Source: Savagea sp.
Lineage (GTDB): Bacteria; Bacillota; Bacilli; Bacillales_A; Planococcaceae
Direction: 5' to 3'
Assembly: GCA_030146155.1 (NCBI GenBank)
Contig: JASLCF010000071.1
Coordinates: 1-28,950, forward strand
Length of the DNA stretch: 28,950 bases
Shown here: in pieces, positions 1-7,787 of the stretch
Layout of the letters: every line of letters starts with the position of its first letter
Numbering within the stretch: position 1 is the stretch's first letter
Program-made: the position numbers and the translations under genes
Notes under the pieces: model-generated
The model's input: the letters and a program-made list of their open reading frames with translations, nothing else
What the model was told of the DNA's origin: nothing
Database searches by the model: none

Positions 1-701
1 AAGATGCCAAACAAGTAGGTTTTCAAAATATAAGCATTGATTTAATTTATAGCTTACCTGAACAGACGATGGAAGATTGGCAACGTACATTAGACATTGC
101 TTTCTCTCTAGACCTTCCTCATTATTCCGCTTATTCACTCATTATTGAACCGAAAACGGTATTCTATAATATGAAGAACAATCAGCAACTTAAATTACCA
201 GACGCTTCAATTGAGGGTGAAATGTTTATTGAATCCATGAAACAAATGGAGCGTCACGGACGTATACAATATGAAGTGAGTAATTTTGCGAAGCCGGGCT
301 ATGAATCTCTTCACAATCTTTTATATTGGCAAAACGAAGAATACTTAGGAGTAGGTGCTGGTGCGCATGGCTATAAAAATGGTGTCCGTTACTCCAATGC
401 AGGGCCATTAAAACATTATTTAAAAGCGGTGCAAGAGCAAGGACATGCTATTGTGTCGGAACATCATGTGACTGAACAGGAAGCGATGGAAGAACAGATG
501 TTTCTTGGTCTTCGCAAAAATGAAGGAGTAGCTCGCCAATCGTTTCAAGACAAATTCAATCGAACGCTTGAAGAGGTATATGGTGAGCAGTTGAATGAAC
601 TGATAGAGTCAGGTTTAATCACGCGAGTAGATGATTATTATCGATTGACAAAAGCAGGCCTATTTCGTGGAAATGATGTCTTTGAAAAGTTTTTGTTTTA
701 A
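1..701 (+). CDS. hemW: Heme chaperone HemW (radical SAM, HemN-like), 3' part only
   Basis: The frame is open from base 3 and lacks the N-terminus, so the CxxxCxxC radical-SAM cluster motif lies outside the window. The visible part begins within the conserved stretch ISIDLIYSLPEQT, followed by SAYSLIIEPKTVFYN, LLYWQNEEYLGVGAGAHGY and a C-terminal winged-helix-like region ending in VFEKFLF, all typical of HemW/YqeR. HemW proteins carry heme and deliver it to target proteins; older annotations call them oxygen-independent coproporphyrinogen oxidase. A position directly ahead of hrcA is the usual Bacillales order. The first ATG in the visible part (base 69) is internal and not a start. About 232 codons are present. 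Confidence 0.93.
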   Translation, partial: DAKQVGFQNISIDLIYSLPEQTMEDWQRTLDIAFSLDLPHYSAYSLIIEPKTVFYNMKNNQQLKLPDASIEGEMFIESMKQMERHGRIQYEVSNFAKPGYESLHNLLYWQNEEYLGVGAGAHGYKNGVRYSNAGPLKHYLKAVQEQGHAIVSEHHVTEQEAMEEQMFLGLRKNEGVARQSFQDKFNRTLEEVYGEQLNELIESGLITRVDDYYRLTKAGLFRGNDVFEKFLF

Positions 702-714
702 GTGAGCCTATTCG

Positions 715-743
715 TTGACAGTTAAATATGAATTTGATAAATT
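715..743 (+). promoter_or_regulatory. SigA-type promoter of the hrcA-grpE-dnaK operon
   Basis: A perfect -35 TTGACA (715-720) is followed after 17 bases by TAAATT (738-743, four of six matches to TATAAT). It lies in the gap after hemW and just ahead of the CIRCE element, which is the expected vegetative promoter of the heat-shock operon. Confidence 0.75.
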
Positions 744-753
744 AGAGTTAGTA

Positions 754-780
754 TTAGCACTCGAAAGAAGAGAGTGCTAA
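754..780 (+). promoter_or_regulatory. CIRCE operator (HrcA binding site)
   Basis: TTAGCACTC (754-762), nine spacer bases, then GAGTGCTAA (772-780): a perfect match to the CIRCE inverted repeat. HrcA bound here blocks transcription of the operon at normal temperature. The element lies about ten bases beyond the -10 box and ends just before the hrcA ribosome binding site (GAGGTGA at 783-789), so it would also fold in the 5' end of the mRNA. The operator regulates its own repressor gene. Confidence 0.97.
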
Positions 781-795
781 CAGAGGTGAAGAGCT

Positions 796-1812
796 ATGTT
801 GACAAATCGACAACTGTTAATTTTGCAACTCACGGTGAATGATTTTATTGAATCAGCACAACCAGTTGGCTCAAGACAACTTTCGAAAAAGCCGGAAGCA
901 CCATTTAGTCCAGCAACCATTCGAAATGAAATGGCCGACCTCGAGGAATTAGGCTTTTTAGAAAAAACGCATAGTTCCTCTGGCAGAATCCCTTCGGAAA
1001 AAGGCTATCGTTATTATGTGGATCATTTAATGCAACCTGTTCAACTTAAGCAGAGTGATCGGCATACTGTACGTTCACTGTTTGAGCAAAAGGTAACAGA
1101 ATCAGAAGAATTGATTCGAAAGACTGCAACGATTTTATCGGACTTAACCACTTATACTTCAATTTTATTAGGTCCAGATACTTCGAGTCATACAATTAAG
1201 CGTTTTGCTGTCGTTCCATTGACTGAACGAGAAGCTGTAGCGATTATCGTTACAGAAAGTGGCCGAGTGGAGAATAAGTTAATCCACTTACCGCCTAACT
1301 TTTCGGTTTACGAATTGGAAAAGATGGTAAATATATTAAATGACAGATTAATTGGAACGCCGATTAATCAATTGCAGTTTAAATTAGCAACTGAAGTCTA
1401 TGCTTTATTGAAAGAACATGTACAAAGTGCAGATGAATTATATCTACGATTAAATGAAGCAATGGTCATTCAAGCCGAGGAAAAATTATTTTTTGGCGGG
1501 AAGTTAAACATGATGAAGCAACCTGAGTTTCACGATTTGCACAAGATTGAAGTGTTGTTTAACCTGATGGACAAAGACACACCTTCGAACATTTTCTTCC
1601 AAGGCGCTACCACAGGAATTCAGATTTCGATTGGGTCTGAAAATAACCATGATGCAATGGAAGATTGTAGTATCATTAGTGCAGATTATGATGCTGGAGG
1701 CAACTCTACAGGTAAAATTGCAATCATAGGACCGAAAAGAATGGATTACGGTCGTGTCATTACCGTTCTTGATACGATGAGTAAATTATTATCTTCACAA
1801 TTAAAAAAATAA
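796..1812 (+). CDS. hrcA: Heat-inducible transcription repressor HrcA
   Basis: This 338-residue protein matches the family length. Residues 1-75 form a winged helix with the signature SPATIRNEMADLEELG followed by SSGRIPSEKGYR, which contacts CIRCE; the remainder is the GAF-like dimerisation region, with an IGSENN/CSIISADY segment near the C-terminus. HrcA represses class I heat-shock genes and needs GroEL to reach its active fold. It is the first gene of the operon, 25 bases ahead of grpE. The ATG at 796 has GAGGTGA seven bases upstream. The operator at 754-780 makes it autoregulated. Confidence 0.97.
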   Translation: MLTNRQLLILQLTVNDFIESAQPVGSRQLSKKPEAPFSPATIRNEMADLEELGFLEKTHSSSGRIPSEKGYRYYVDHLMQPVQLKQSDRHTVRSLFEQKVTESEELIRKTATILSDLTTYTSILLGPDTSSHTIKRFAVVPLTEREAVAIIVTESGRVENKLIHLPPNFSVYELEKMVNILNDRLIGTPINQLQFKLATEVYALLKEHVQSADELYLRLNEAMVIQAEEKLFFGGKLNMMKQPEFHDLHKIEVLFNLMDKDTPSNIFFQGATTGIQISIGSENNHDAMEDCSIISADYDAGGNSTGKIAIIGPKRMDYGRVITVLDTMSKLLSSQLKK

Positions 1813-1837
1813 CTGTTAGGTGTAAGGAGGAAATGCC

Positions 1838-2416
1838 ATGTCTGAAAAAGAAATGGAAGAAGAAGTAGTCCTTGATACGACTGACCAAGAAGAAAATGAA
1901 ATAGAAACTTCTAATCAAGTCGAAGAAGCTACTGAAGAAGCGGGCAATGAAGAAGAGGTAGTTGAGGTAGACGAAGTCGCTGAACTAAAAGCTCAATTAG
2001 AAGAAGAACAGAATAAATACGTTCGTATGTTGGCGGATTTCGATAACTATAAGAGACGTCAATTGAAGATGCAAGAAGAACAAAAGAAATTTAGAGCACA
2101 GTCTCTGATTTCGAATGTATTGCCTGTTCTTGATAATTTATCCCGTGCTCTCCAAGTAGAAGTTAGTTCTGAAGATGCGGTGTCGTTAAAAGAAGGCGTT
2201 CAAATGATTGAACGTGATTTATTGACAGCATTAGAAGGAGAAGGTCTTCAAGTGATTGAAGCTACTGGTCAACCTTTTGATCCAAACTTCCATCAAGCAG
2301 TTATGACAGCCCCAGAAGAAGGCGTAGAATCAAATATCGTTTTAGAAGAGTTTCAAAAAGGCTATGTATTAAACGATCGTGTCATTCGCCCTTCAATGGT
2401 TAAAGTAAGTGAATAA
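1838..2416 (+). CDS. grpE: Nucleotide exchange factor GrpE
   Basis: The 192-residue protein has a very acidic N-terminal tail (residues 1-48), a long heptad-rich helix (about 49-92) with the typical FDNYKRR, then the helical motif VLPVLDNLSRAL (94-105). It ends in the beta-domain signature NDRVIRPSMVKV. GrpE dimers release ADP from DnaK and also act as a thermosensor in the chaperone cycle. A strong AAGGAGG precedes the ATG by eight bases. The gene sits between hrcA and dnaK, 42 bases ahead of the chosen dnaK start, so the three are co-transcribed. Confidence 0.97.
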   Translation: MSEKEMEEEVVLDTTDQEENEIETSNQVEEATEEAGNEEEVVEVDEVAELKAQLEEEQNKYVRMLADFDNYKRRQLKMQEEQKKFRAQSLISNVLPVLDNLSRALQVEVSSEDAVSLKEGVQMIERDLLTALEGEGLQVIEATGQPFDPNFHQAVMTAPEEGVESNIVLEEFQKGYVLNDRVIRPSMVKVSE

Positions 2417-2458
2417 TGCTATTTTGAATAGATGAAAAAATTTGAGGAGGACAAGTAT

Positions 2459-4291
2459 ATGTCAAAAATTATTGGTATTGATTTAGGAACAACAAACTCA
2501 GTAGTATCTGTATTCGAAGGTGGAGAACCAGTCGTCATTCCAAACCCAGAAGGTAACCGTACTTCACCATCTGTTGTTTCATTTAAAGATGGAGAGCGTC
2601 AAGTAGGAGAAGTAGCTAAACGTCAAGCAATTACAAACCCTAATACAATTATGTCTGTTAAACGTCATATGGGTTCAGATTATAAAGAAACAGCTGAAGG
2701 TAAAGAGTATACTCCACAAGAAATTTCAGCAATGATTCTCCAATATTTAAAAGGTTATGCTGAAGATTACTTAGGTGAAAAAGTGACGAAAGCAGTCATC
2801 ACAGTACCGGCTTACTTTAACGATTCACAGCGTCAAGCAACAAAAGATGCAGGAACGATTGCTGGACTTGAAGTTGAACGTATTATTAACGAACCAACAG
2901 CTGCAGCTTTAGCTTATGGTTTAGATAAAACAGATGAAGATCAAACAATTCTAGTTTATGACTTAGGTGGAGGTACATTTGACGTATCTATCCTTGAATT
3001 AGGCGATGGTGTGTTCCAAGTTCAAGCGACTGCAGGAGATAATAAATTAGGTGGAGATGACTTTGATGATGTCATCATTGACTATTTAGTACAAGAATTC
3101 AAAAAAGAAAATGCGATTGATTTATCACAAGATAAAATGGCGATGCAACGTTTGAAAGATGCAGCTGAAAAAGCTAAAAAAGACTTATCAGGTGTCACTT
3201 CTACACAAATTTCATTACCATTTATCACAGCAGGAGCTGCAGGACCAGTTCACTTAGAAATGTCATTAAGTCGTGCTAAATTTGATGAATTAACAGCTCA
3301 TTTAGTAGAGCGTTCAATGGTACCTACACGTCAAGCTATGAAGGATGCAGGCTTACAACCTTCAGAAATTGATCGCGTTATTTTAGTAGGGGGTTCAACT
3401 CGTATTCCAGCAGTGCAAGAAGCGATTAAAAAAGAAACTGGAAAAGAACCATTCCGTGGTGTAAACCCTGACGAAGTAGTAGCGATGGGTGCTGCTGTAC
3501 AAGGTTCAATCTTAGCAGGAGATACAAAAGACGTTGTTTTATTAGATGTTACTCCATTATCACTAGGAATTGAAACAATGGGCGGCGTATTTACGAAGTT
3601 AATCGATCGTAATACAACGATTCCAACTTCTAAATCAGAAGTGTTCTCTACTGCAGCGGATAACCAACCGGCAGTTGATATTCATGTACTACAAGGTGAG
3701 CGTCCGATGGCAGCAGATAACAAAACATTGGGTCGTTTCCAATTAACGGATATCCCACCAGCACCACGTGGTGTACCACAAATTGAAGTAACATTCGATA
3801 TCGATAAAAACGGTATTGTTACAGTAAAAGCGAAAGACTTAGGTACTCAAAAAGAACAAAACATTACAATTGAATCAAGCTCTGGTTTATCAGATGATGA
3901 AATTGAAAAAATGGTAAAAGATGCAGAAGCAAATGCGGAAGCAGATTCTAAGCGAAAAGAAGAAGCTGAATTACGTAACTCTGCAGACCAATTAGTTTTC
4001 CAAGTAGATAAAACAGTTGAAGAATTAGGCGACAATGTAACTGAAGAAGAAAAAACACAAATTACTGATTTAAAAGCAGCTTTAGAAAAAGCAATTGCTG
4101 ATAATGAGCTAGACGAAATCAAAGCGAAAAAAGAAGAGTTAGAGCAATTACTACAAACGATTACAGTTCGTATGTATGAAAAAGCGCAACAAGCTCAAGA
4201 AGGTCAAGCAACTGCAGAAGGTCAAAACCCTTCTGAAGATGATGTAGTCGATGCTGAGTTTGAAGAAGTAAAAGACGACGAAAATAAATAA
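2459..4291 (+). CDS. dnaK: Chaperone DnaK (Hsp70)
   Basis: This is a 610-residue Hsp70. The N-terminal ATPase domain has the phosphate-1 motif IGIDLGTTNS (5-14), EPTAAALAYG (145-154) and DLGGGTFDVS (168-177). The interdomain linker lies near VVLLD (359-363), followed by the substrate-binding domain from VTPLSLG, a helical lid and an acidic tail. The shorter length than E. coli DnaK fits Gram-positive DnaK, which lacks a segment in the ATPase domain. The start is ATG 2459, with GAGGAGG eight bases upstream; an in-frame ATG at 2432 would add nine residues but would overlap this ribosome binding site. The gene is followed by a terminator hairpin before dnaJ. Confidence 0.98.
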   Translation: MSKIIGIDLGTTNSVVSVFEGGEPVVIPNPEGNRTSPSVVSFKDGERQVGEVAKRQAITNPNTIMSVKRHMGSDYKETAEGKEYTPQEISAMILQYLKGYAEDYLGEKVTKAVITVPAYFNDSQRQATKDAGTIAGLEVERIINEPTAAALAYGLDKTDEDQTILVYDLGGGTFDVSILELGDGVFQVQATAGDNKLGGDDFDDVIIDYLVQEFKKENAIDLSQDKMAMQRLKDAAEKAKKDLSGVTSTQISLPFITAGAAGPVHLEMSLSRAKFDELTAHLVERSMVPTRQAMKDAGLQPSEIDRVILVGGSTRIPAVQEAIKKETGKEPFRGVNPDEVVAMGAAVQGSILAGDTKDVVLLDVTPLSLGIETMGGVFTKLIDRNTTIPTSKSEVFSTAADNQPAVDIHVLQGERPMAADNKTLGRFQLTDIPPAPRGVPQIEVTFDIDKNGIVTVKAKDLGTQKEQNITIESSSGLSDDEIEKMVKDAEANAEADSKRKEEAELRNSADQLVFQVDKTVEELGDNVTEEEKTQITDLKAALEKAIADNELDEIKAKKEELEQLLQTITVRMYEKAQQAQEGQATAEGQNPSEDDVVDAEFEEVKDDENK

Positions 4292-4334
4292 TAAACGGTT
4301 TGACGAACGTGTCAAAACGGTGTAACATTGACGG

Positions 4335-4373
4335 AAAAGTCAAAGTCCGAGATTCCGGCTTTGACTTTTTCTT
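4335..4373 (+). terminator. Rho-independent terminator between dnaK and dnaJ
   Basis: An inverted repeat with arms AAAAGTCAAAG (4335-4345) and CTTTGACTTTT (4359-4369), plus a G-T and a C-G pair inside, encloses a short loop and runs into a T-rich stretch (4366-4373). It should end or attenuate transcription after dnaK and so keep dnaJ and downstream genes at lower level. Confidence 0.8.
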
Positions 4374-4384
4374 ATGATTGTTTA

Positions 4385-4412
4385 TTGAAAGTGAAGAATG
4401 ACGAAATAATAT
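4385..4412 (+). promoter_or_regulatory. Possible vegetative promoter for dnaJ-prmA-rsmE
   Basis: TTGAAA (4385-4390), 16 bases, then TAATAT (4407-4412) lie between the dnaK terminator and the dnaJ start. The match is moderate. No CIRCE copy is seen here, so this promoter would not be directly HrcA-controlled. Confidence 0.45.
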
Positions 4413-4455
4413 CGCTTAGGCTGGTCAGTGATGAATAAACAAGGAGAGTGACAAC

Positions 4456-5592
4456 ATGAGTAAGAGAGATTACTACGACGTTCTTGGCGTATCTAAAGAC
4501 GCTACGAAACAAGAAATTCGTAAAGCATATCGCTCATTATCAAAAAAGTATCACCCAGATTTAAATAAAGAAGCTGGGGCGGAAGAGCAATTTAAAGAAA
4601 TTACTGAAGCGTTTGAAGTGTTAAGTGATGACGATAAACGTGCACAATACGATCAATATGGTCATGACGGTCCTCAAGGCTTCGGTGGTTTTGGCGGAGG
4701 TAATGCAGGCGGCTTTGGAGGCGGATTTGGCTTCGAAGATATCTTCAGTACCTTCTTTGGCGGTGGCGGCGGGGGAAGACAGCGTGACCCTAACGCACCA
4801 CGTCAAGGGGCAGATTTACAATATACAATGACTTTAGACTTTTTAGAAGCTGTATTCGGTAAAACAACAGAAATTACTATTCCTCGTGAAGAAGAATGTA
4901 CGACTTGTCATGGAAGTGGTGCAAAACCAGGTACTGATGTGAAAACATGTACAACTTGTGGGGGTTCAGGAGAACAAACTGTCGCTCAAAATACGCCACT
5001 GGGTCAAATGATGACAAAACGTACTTGTTCAACATGTGGGGGTTCAGGAAAAATTATTCCAGAGAAATGTACGACATGTCATGGATCAGGACGTACGACG
5101 AAAGAACGTAAAATCGAAATTAAAATCCCGGCAGGTATTGATGATAACCAAAGACTCCGCGTACCAGGGCAAGGTGAGGCAGGTATTAACGGTGGCCCAC
5201 CAGGAGATTTATATATTGTTTTCCATGTGAAAGCCCATGATAAATTCGCTCGTGATGGCGATGATATTTACTTCAACCTAAAAATTTCGTTTCCACAGGC
5301 TGCACTGGGGGATGTCATCAAAGTGCCAACAGTAGATGGTTTCGTTGAACTTAAAATCCCAGCAGGTACACAGTCTGGTAAGAAATTTAGAATGCTCGGT
5401 AAGGGTGTAAAGAATGTGAATGGACATGGTTACGGAAATCATTATGTTATCGTAGATGTAGTAACACCAACTAAAATGACAGAAAAACAAAAAGAATTAC
5501 TACGTGAATTTGCATCTATTGATGATCAATCACCAAATGAATATTCAAGTTCTTTTTTCGATAAATTGAAGCGCACTTTTAAAGGCGAATAA
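4456..5592 (+). CDS. dnaJ: Co-chaperone DnaJ (Hsp40, class A)
   Basis: The 378-residue protein has the full type I architecture. The J domain (1-70) carries HPD at 33-35, which stimulates DnaK's ATPase. A Gly/Phe-rich linker follows (about 72-107), then a zinc domain with four CxxCxGxG repeats starting at C148, C165, C191 and C205, then the C-terminal substrate-binding barrels with PAGIDDNQRLRVPGQGEAG. It passes unfolded clients to DnaK. AAGGAGAG precedes the ATG. The gene is separated from dnaK by a terminator and a candidate promoter, and is followed after 14 bases by prmA. Confidence 0.98.
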   Translation: MSKRDYYDVLGVSKDATKQEIRKAYRSLSKKYHPDLNKEAGAEEQFKEITEAFEVLSDDDKRAQYDQYGHDGPQGFGGFGGGNAGGFGGGFGFEDIFSTFFGGGGGGRQRDPNAPRQGADLQYTMTLDFLEAVFGKTTEITIPREEECTTCHGSGAKPGTDVKTCTTCGGSGEQTVAQNTPLGQMMTKRTCSTCGGSGKIIPEKCTTCHGSGRTTKERKIEIKIPAGIDDNQRLRVPGQGEAGINGGPPGDLYIVFHVKAHDKFARDGDDIYFNLKISFPQAALGDVIKVPTVDGFVELKIPAGTQSGKKFRMLGKGVKNVNGHGYGNHYVIVDVVTPTKMTEKQKELLREFASIDDQSPNEYSSSFFDKLKRTFKGE

Positions 5593-5606
5593 GGAGAGAC
5601 TGCAGT

Positions 5607-6548
5607 ATGAAATGGGCAGAAATAACAATCCACACCACACATCAAGCGGTAGATGCAGTCACAAATTTATTGTTTGATTTTGATATTAAAGGAACGTCAC
5701 TTGTAGATTCGAATGAATTAACAAGAAAGCGTGATGGTAAGTTTGGAGAAATTTATGACTTACAAGCTTCAGAATATCCAACATGGGGTGTATATATTAA
5801 AGCCTATACGCCTGTTAATGAAATGTTAGATGATTTATTATGTCAGTTAGATGCACGAATTGTTGCCTTTAAAGAATTAGGAATTGATATTGGAGAGTAT
5901 ACGACTTCTGTTGTGTTTATTGATGAAGAAGATTGGTCAGAAACGTGGAAGAAGTATTATCACCCTGTGTCGATTTCTGACAATTTTACAATCGTTCCTA
6001 CATGGGAAGAGTATACACCGGAGCATCCAAATGAAAAAATCATAGAATTAGACCCAGGCATGGCTTTTGGAACAGGGACTCATCCTACAACACGTCTATC
6101 ATTACTTCTACTTGAGAAATACGTAACACCAGGCGATTTAGTAGTAGATGTGGGAACGGGATCAGGTGTCTTGGCAATTGGAGCGGCTCACTTAGAGGCT
6201 CGTAAAGTGTTAGCACTTGATTTAGACGATGTGGCAGTAGCGGCAGCTGAATCAAATGTTGCGCTTAATGGGATGTCTGAACGAATCGAAGTGTTTGAAG
6301 GAGATTTGTTGCATGCAGTCAAAGAAACACCTGATGTCATTGTTTCAAACATCTTAGCGGAAATCATTATGTCGTTTTCTGCCGATGCATTTGCAAGTTT
6401 AAAACCCAACGGTCTCTTTTTAACGAGTGGAATTATTGAAAAATATGAAGCAGATGTCGTGGCTGACTTTAAAGCGAAAGGATTTTCAATTTTAGAAATC
6501 ATTCGTGAAGAAGATTGGATTGCGATTGCTGCCCAAAAGGTTGTGTAA
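5607..6548 (+). CDS. prmA: Ribosomal protein L11 methyltransferase PrmA
   Basis: A 313-residue SAM-dependent methyltransferase of PrmA length. The N-terminal part (about 1-110) is the L11-recognition domain. The motif DPGMAFGTGTHPTT (149-162) and SAM motif I, VVDVGTGSGVLAIGA (179-193), are diagnostic, and VSNILAEIIM contributes the Asn-containing catalytic segment. PrmA trimethylates several positions of ribosomal protein L11. AAGGAGAG lies upstream of the ATG. The gene follows dnaJ closely and is followed two bases later by rsmE, so the three form one transcription unit, the standard Bacillales order. Confidence 0.96.
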   Translation: MKWAEITIHTTHQAVDAVTNLLFDFDIKGTSLVDSNELTRKRDGKFGEIYDLQASEYPTWGVYIKAYTPVNEMLDDLLCQLDARIVAFKELGIDIGEYTTSVVFIDEEDWSETWKKYYHPVSISDNFTIVPTWEEYTPEHPNEKIIELDPGMAFGTGTHPTTRLSLLLLEKYVTPGDLVVDVGTGSGVLAIGAAHLEARKVLALDLDDVAVAAAESNVALNGMSERIEVFEGDLLHAVKETPDVIVSNILAEIIMSFSADAFASLKPNGLFLTSGIIEKYEADVVADFKAKGFSILEIIREEDWIAIAAQKVV

Positions 6549-6550
6549 TC

Positions 6551-7288
6551 ATGCAACGTTATTTCATTACTGAATGCTCGGACAATCAAGCGCTTATTAC
6601 AGGTGAGGACGCAAGACATATTCAAAAAGTTATGCGTATGCAAGTAGCGGACGAGTTGATTGTCGTCTATCAACAACAAGCTTATTTAGCTACCATTCTT
6701 ACGCTAAATGAAGAAGGTGTTCTTGTAGCGATTGGAGAACTTTTAAATCAAAACGTCGAACTTCCTGTTCCTGTAAGTATTATTTGCGGTTTACCTAAGG
6801 GGGATAAACTGGATTGGATTACACAAAAGTCGACAGAACTAGGTGTGCATTCAATTTATCCAACACCAATGGCTCGTTCGATTACCAAATGGGATGAGAA
6901 AAAATCAAAAAAGAGAGTCGAGCGTTTACAAAAAATCGCTAAAGAGGCTGCGGAACAAAGTCATCGTCTACATGTACCGATGATTGAGATGCATAGTAAT
7001 TTACAAGCAGTGGTTCATCATTTTAAATCGTACACGCATCGTTTCATCGCTTATGAAGAAGAAGCGAGAGAGCAGGAGCGTGTGTCACTTCAAAAGAAAA
7101 TGTCATCGATTCAACCGGGAGAATCAGTTTGTATTATTTTTGGTCCTGAGGGTGGACTGGCAGAGCAAGAAATTCAAATGCTCATGAAAGAGGGCTTTGA
7201 AACCATCCCACTAGGACCTAGAATACTTCGAACGGAAACAGCTCCCCTCTACTTTTTAAGTGCATTAAGTTATCATTTAGAAGGTTGA
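6551..7288 (+). CDS. rsmE: 16S rRNA m3U1498 methyltransferase RsmE
   Basis: The 245-residue protein starts at ATG 6551, two bases after the prmA stop; an upstream in-frame TTG inside prmA is less likely. It has an N-terminal PUA-like barrel (about 1-70), the conserved PKGDKLDWITQKSTELGV (82-99), and a SPOUT trefoil knot with FGPEGG (197-202) and LGPRILRTETA (221-231) forming the SAM pocket. RsmE methylates N3 of U1498 in 16S rRNA. The ribosome binding site AAAAGG inside the prmA end is modest, which suggests translational coupling. A strong terminator follows. Confidence 0.96.
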   Translation: MQRYFITECSDNQALITGEDARHIQKVMRMQVADELIVVYQQQAYLATILTLNEEGVLVAIGELLNQNVELPVPVSIICGLPKGDKLDWITQKSTELGVHSIYPTPMARSITKWDEKKSKKRVERLQKIAKEAAEQSHRLHVPMIEMHSNLQAVVHHFKSYTHRFIAYEEEAREQERVSLQKKMSSIQPGESVCIIFGPEGGLAEQEIQMLMKEGFETIPLGPRILRTETAPLYFLSALSYHLEG

Positions 7289-7302
7289 GAAAAGCATAGA
7301 AG

Positions 7303-7337
7303 AAGTCTATACTGTTTTCGAACAGTATAGACTTTTT
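7303..7337 (+). terminator. Strong rho-independent terminator after rsmE
   Basis: A perfect 14-bp stem (7303-7316 with 7321-7334) closed by a TTCG tetraloop and followed by a run of five T (7333-7337). This is the 3' end of the dnaJ-prmA-rsmE unit. Confidence 0.93.
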
Positions 7338-7357
7338 CTGTGAAAGGAGAGATGACA

Positions 7358-7684
7358 TTGTTAAGTGTGAAGTGTTTATTTGAATCCACTGTTTATCCAG
7401 AAGATGGGTTAGAAAAAAATTTTGAAGAACGGATCTATTTAGTTCCTTCACGTTATCAAGCTGAATTATTTTCTGTTCTGAGTAAGAAAATGAATGAATC
7501 TCCTTACAAAAATGCGGAGGGAACATTGACTACCGTAAAATTAGTGGACATACTCGATGTATTTGAATGTATAGATCAATTTACAGAACAAGAGGCTTGG
7601 AAAGAAGTGTATAGTCGTTACTTGATTGTTGAAGGGGCAATGACTGCGAATGATGTGATTCACTATTATCATTTGAAAGCTTAG
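7358..7684 (+). CDS. Uncharacterised 108-residue protein between rsmE and mtaB
   Basis: I do not recognise this protein. It is soluble-looking, with no signal peptide or membrane segment, slightly acidic, and has a predicted alternating strand/helix pattern: LSVKCLFESTVYPEDG, then FEERIYLVPSRYQAELFSVL and VKLVDILDVFECIDQF. The start is inferred as TTG 7358, seven bases after AAAGGAGA (7343-7350). An in-frame ATG at 7352 is too close to that site and a GTG at 7340 precedes it. The gene stands 20 bases after a strong terminator and upstream of the mtaB promoter. Transcription probably depends on read-through or a promoter I cannot see. Codon use resembles its neighbours, so it looks like a real gene rather than chance. 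Confidence 0.72.
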   Translation: MLSVKCLFESTVYPEDGLEKNFEERIYLVPSRYQAELFSVLSKKMNESPYKNAEGTLTTVKLVDILDVFECIDQFTEQEAWKEVYSRYLIVEGAMTANDVIHYYHLKA

Positions 7685-7702
7685 GTAAAGTCTACTCTCT
7701 TT

Positions 7703-7730
7703 TTGAAAACAGGTTAAATTATGATACTAT
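7703..7730 (+). promoter_or_regulatory. Promoter of mtaB with extended -10
   Basis: TTGAAA (7703-7708), 16 bases, then TACTAT (7725-7730) preceded by TG one base upstream (7722-7723), giving an extended -10. It lies about 58 bases ahead of the mtaB start. Confidence 0.65.
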
Positions 7731-7787
7731 ATTTGATAAGAAATGATGTTCTTTTAAATGTGAAGTGCAAGGAAGGAAGTATATAAA

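Noticed and set aside
2432..2458. Longer N-terminus for DnaK from ATG 2432
   Set aside because: It would precede and include the ribosome binding site GAGGAGG at 2444-2450, and the family N-terminus is MSKIIGIDLG.
4681..4780. GGT/GGC-rich repeat-like stretch in dnaJ
   Set aside because: It is the normal Gly/Phe-rich linker of DnaJ, not a repeat element.
6188..6679. 163-codon open frame on the minus strand
   Set aside because: It is antisense to prmA/rsmE, which are certain, and has no ribosome binding site or family resemblance.
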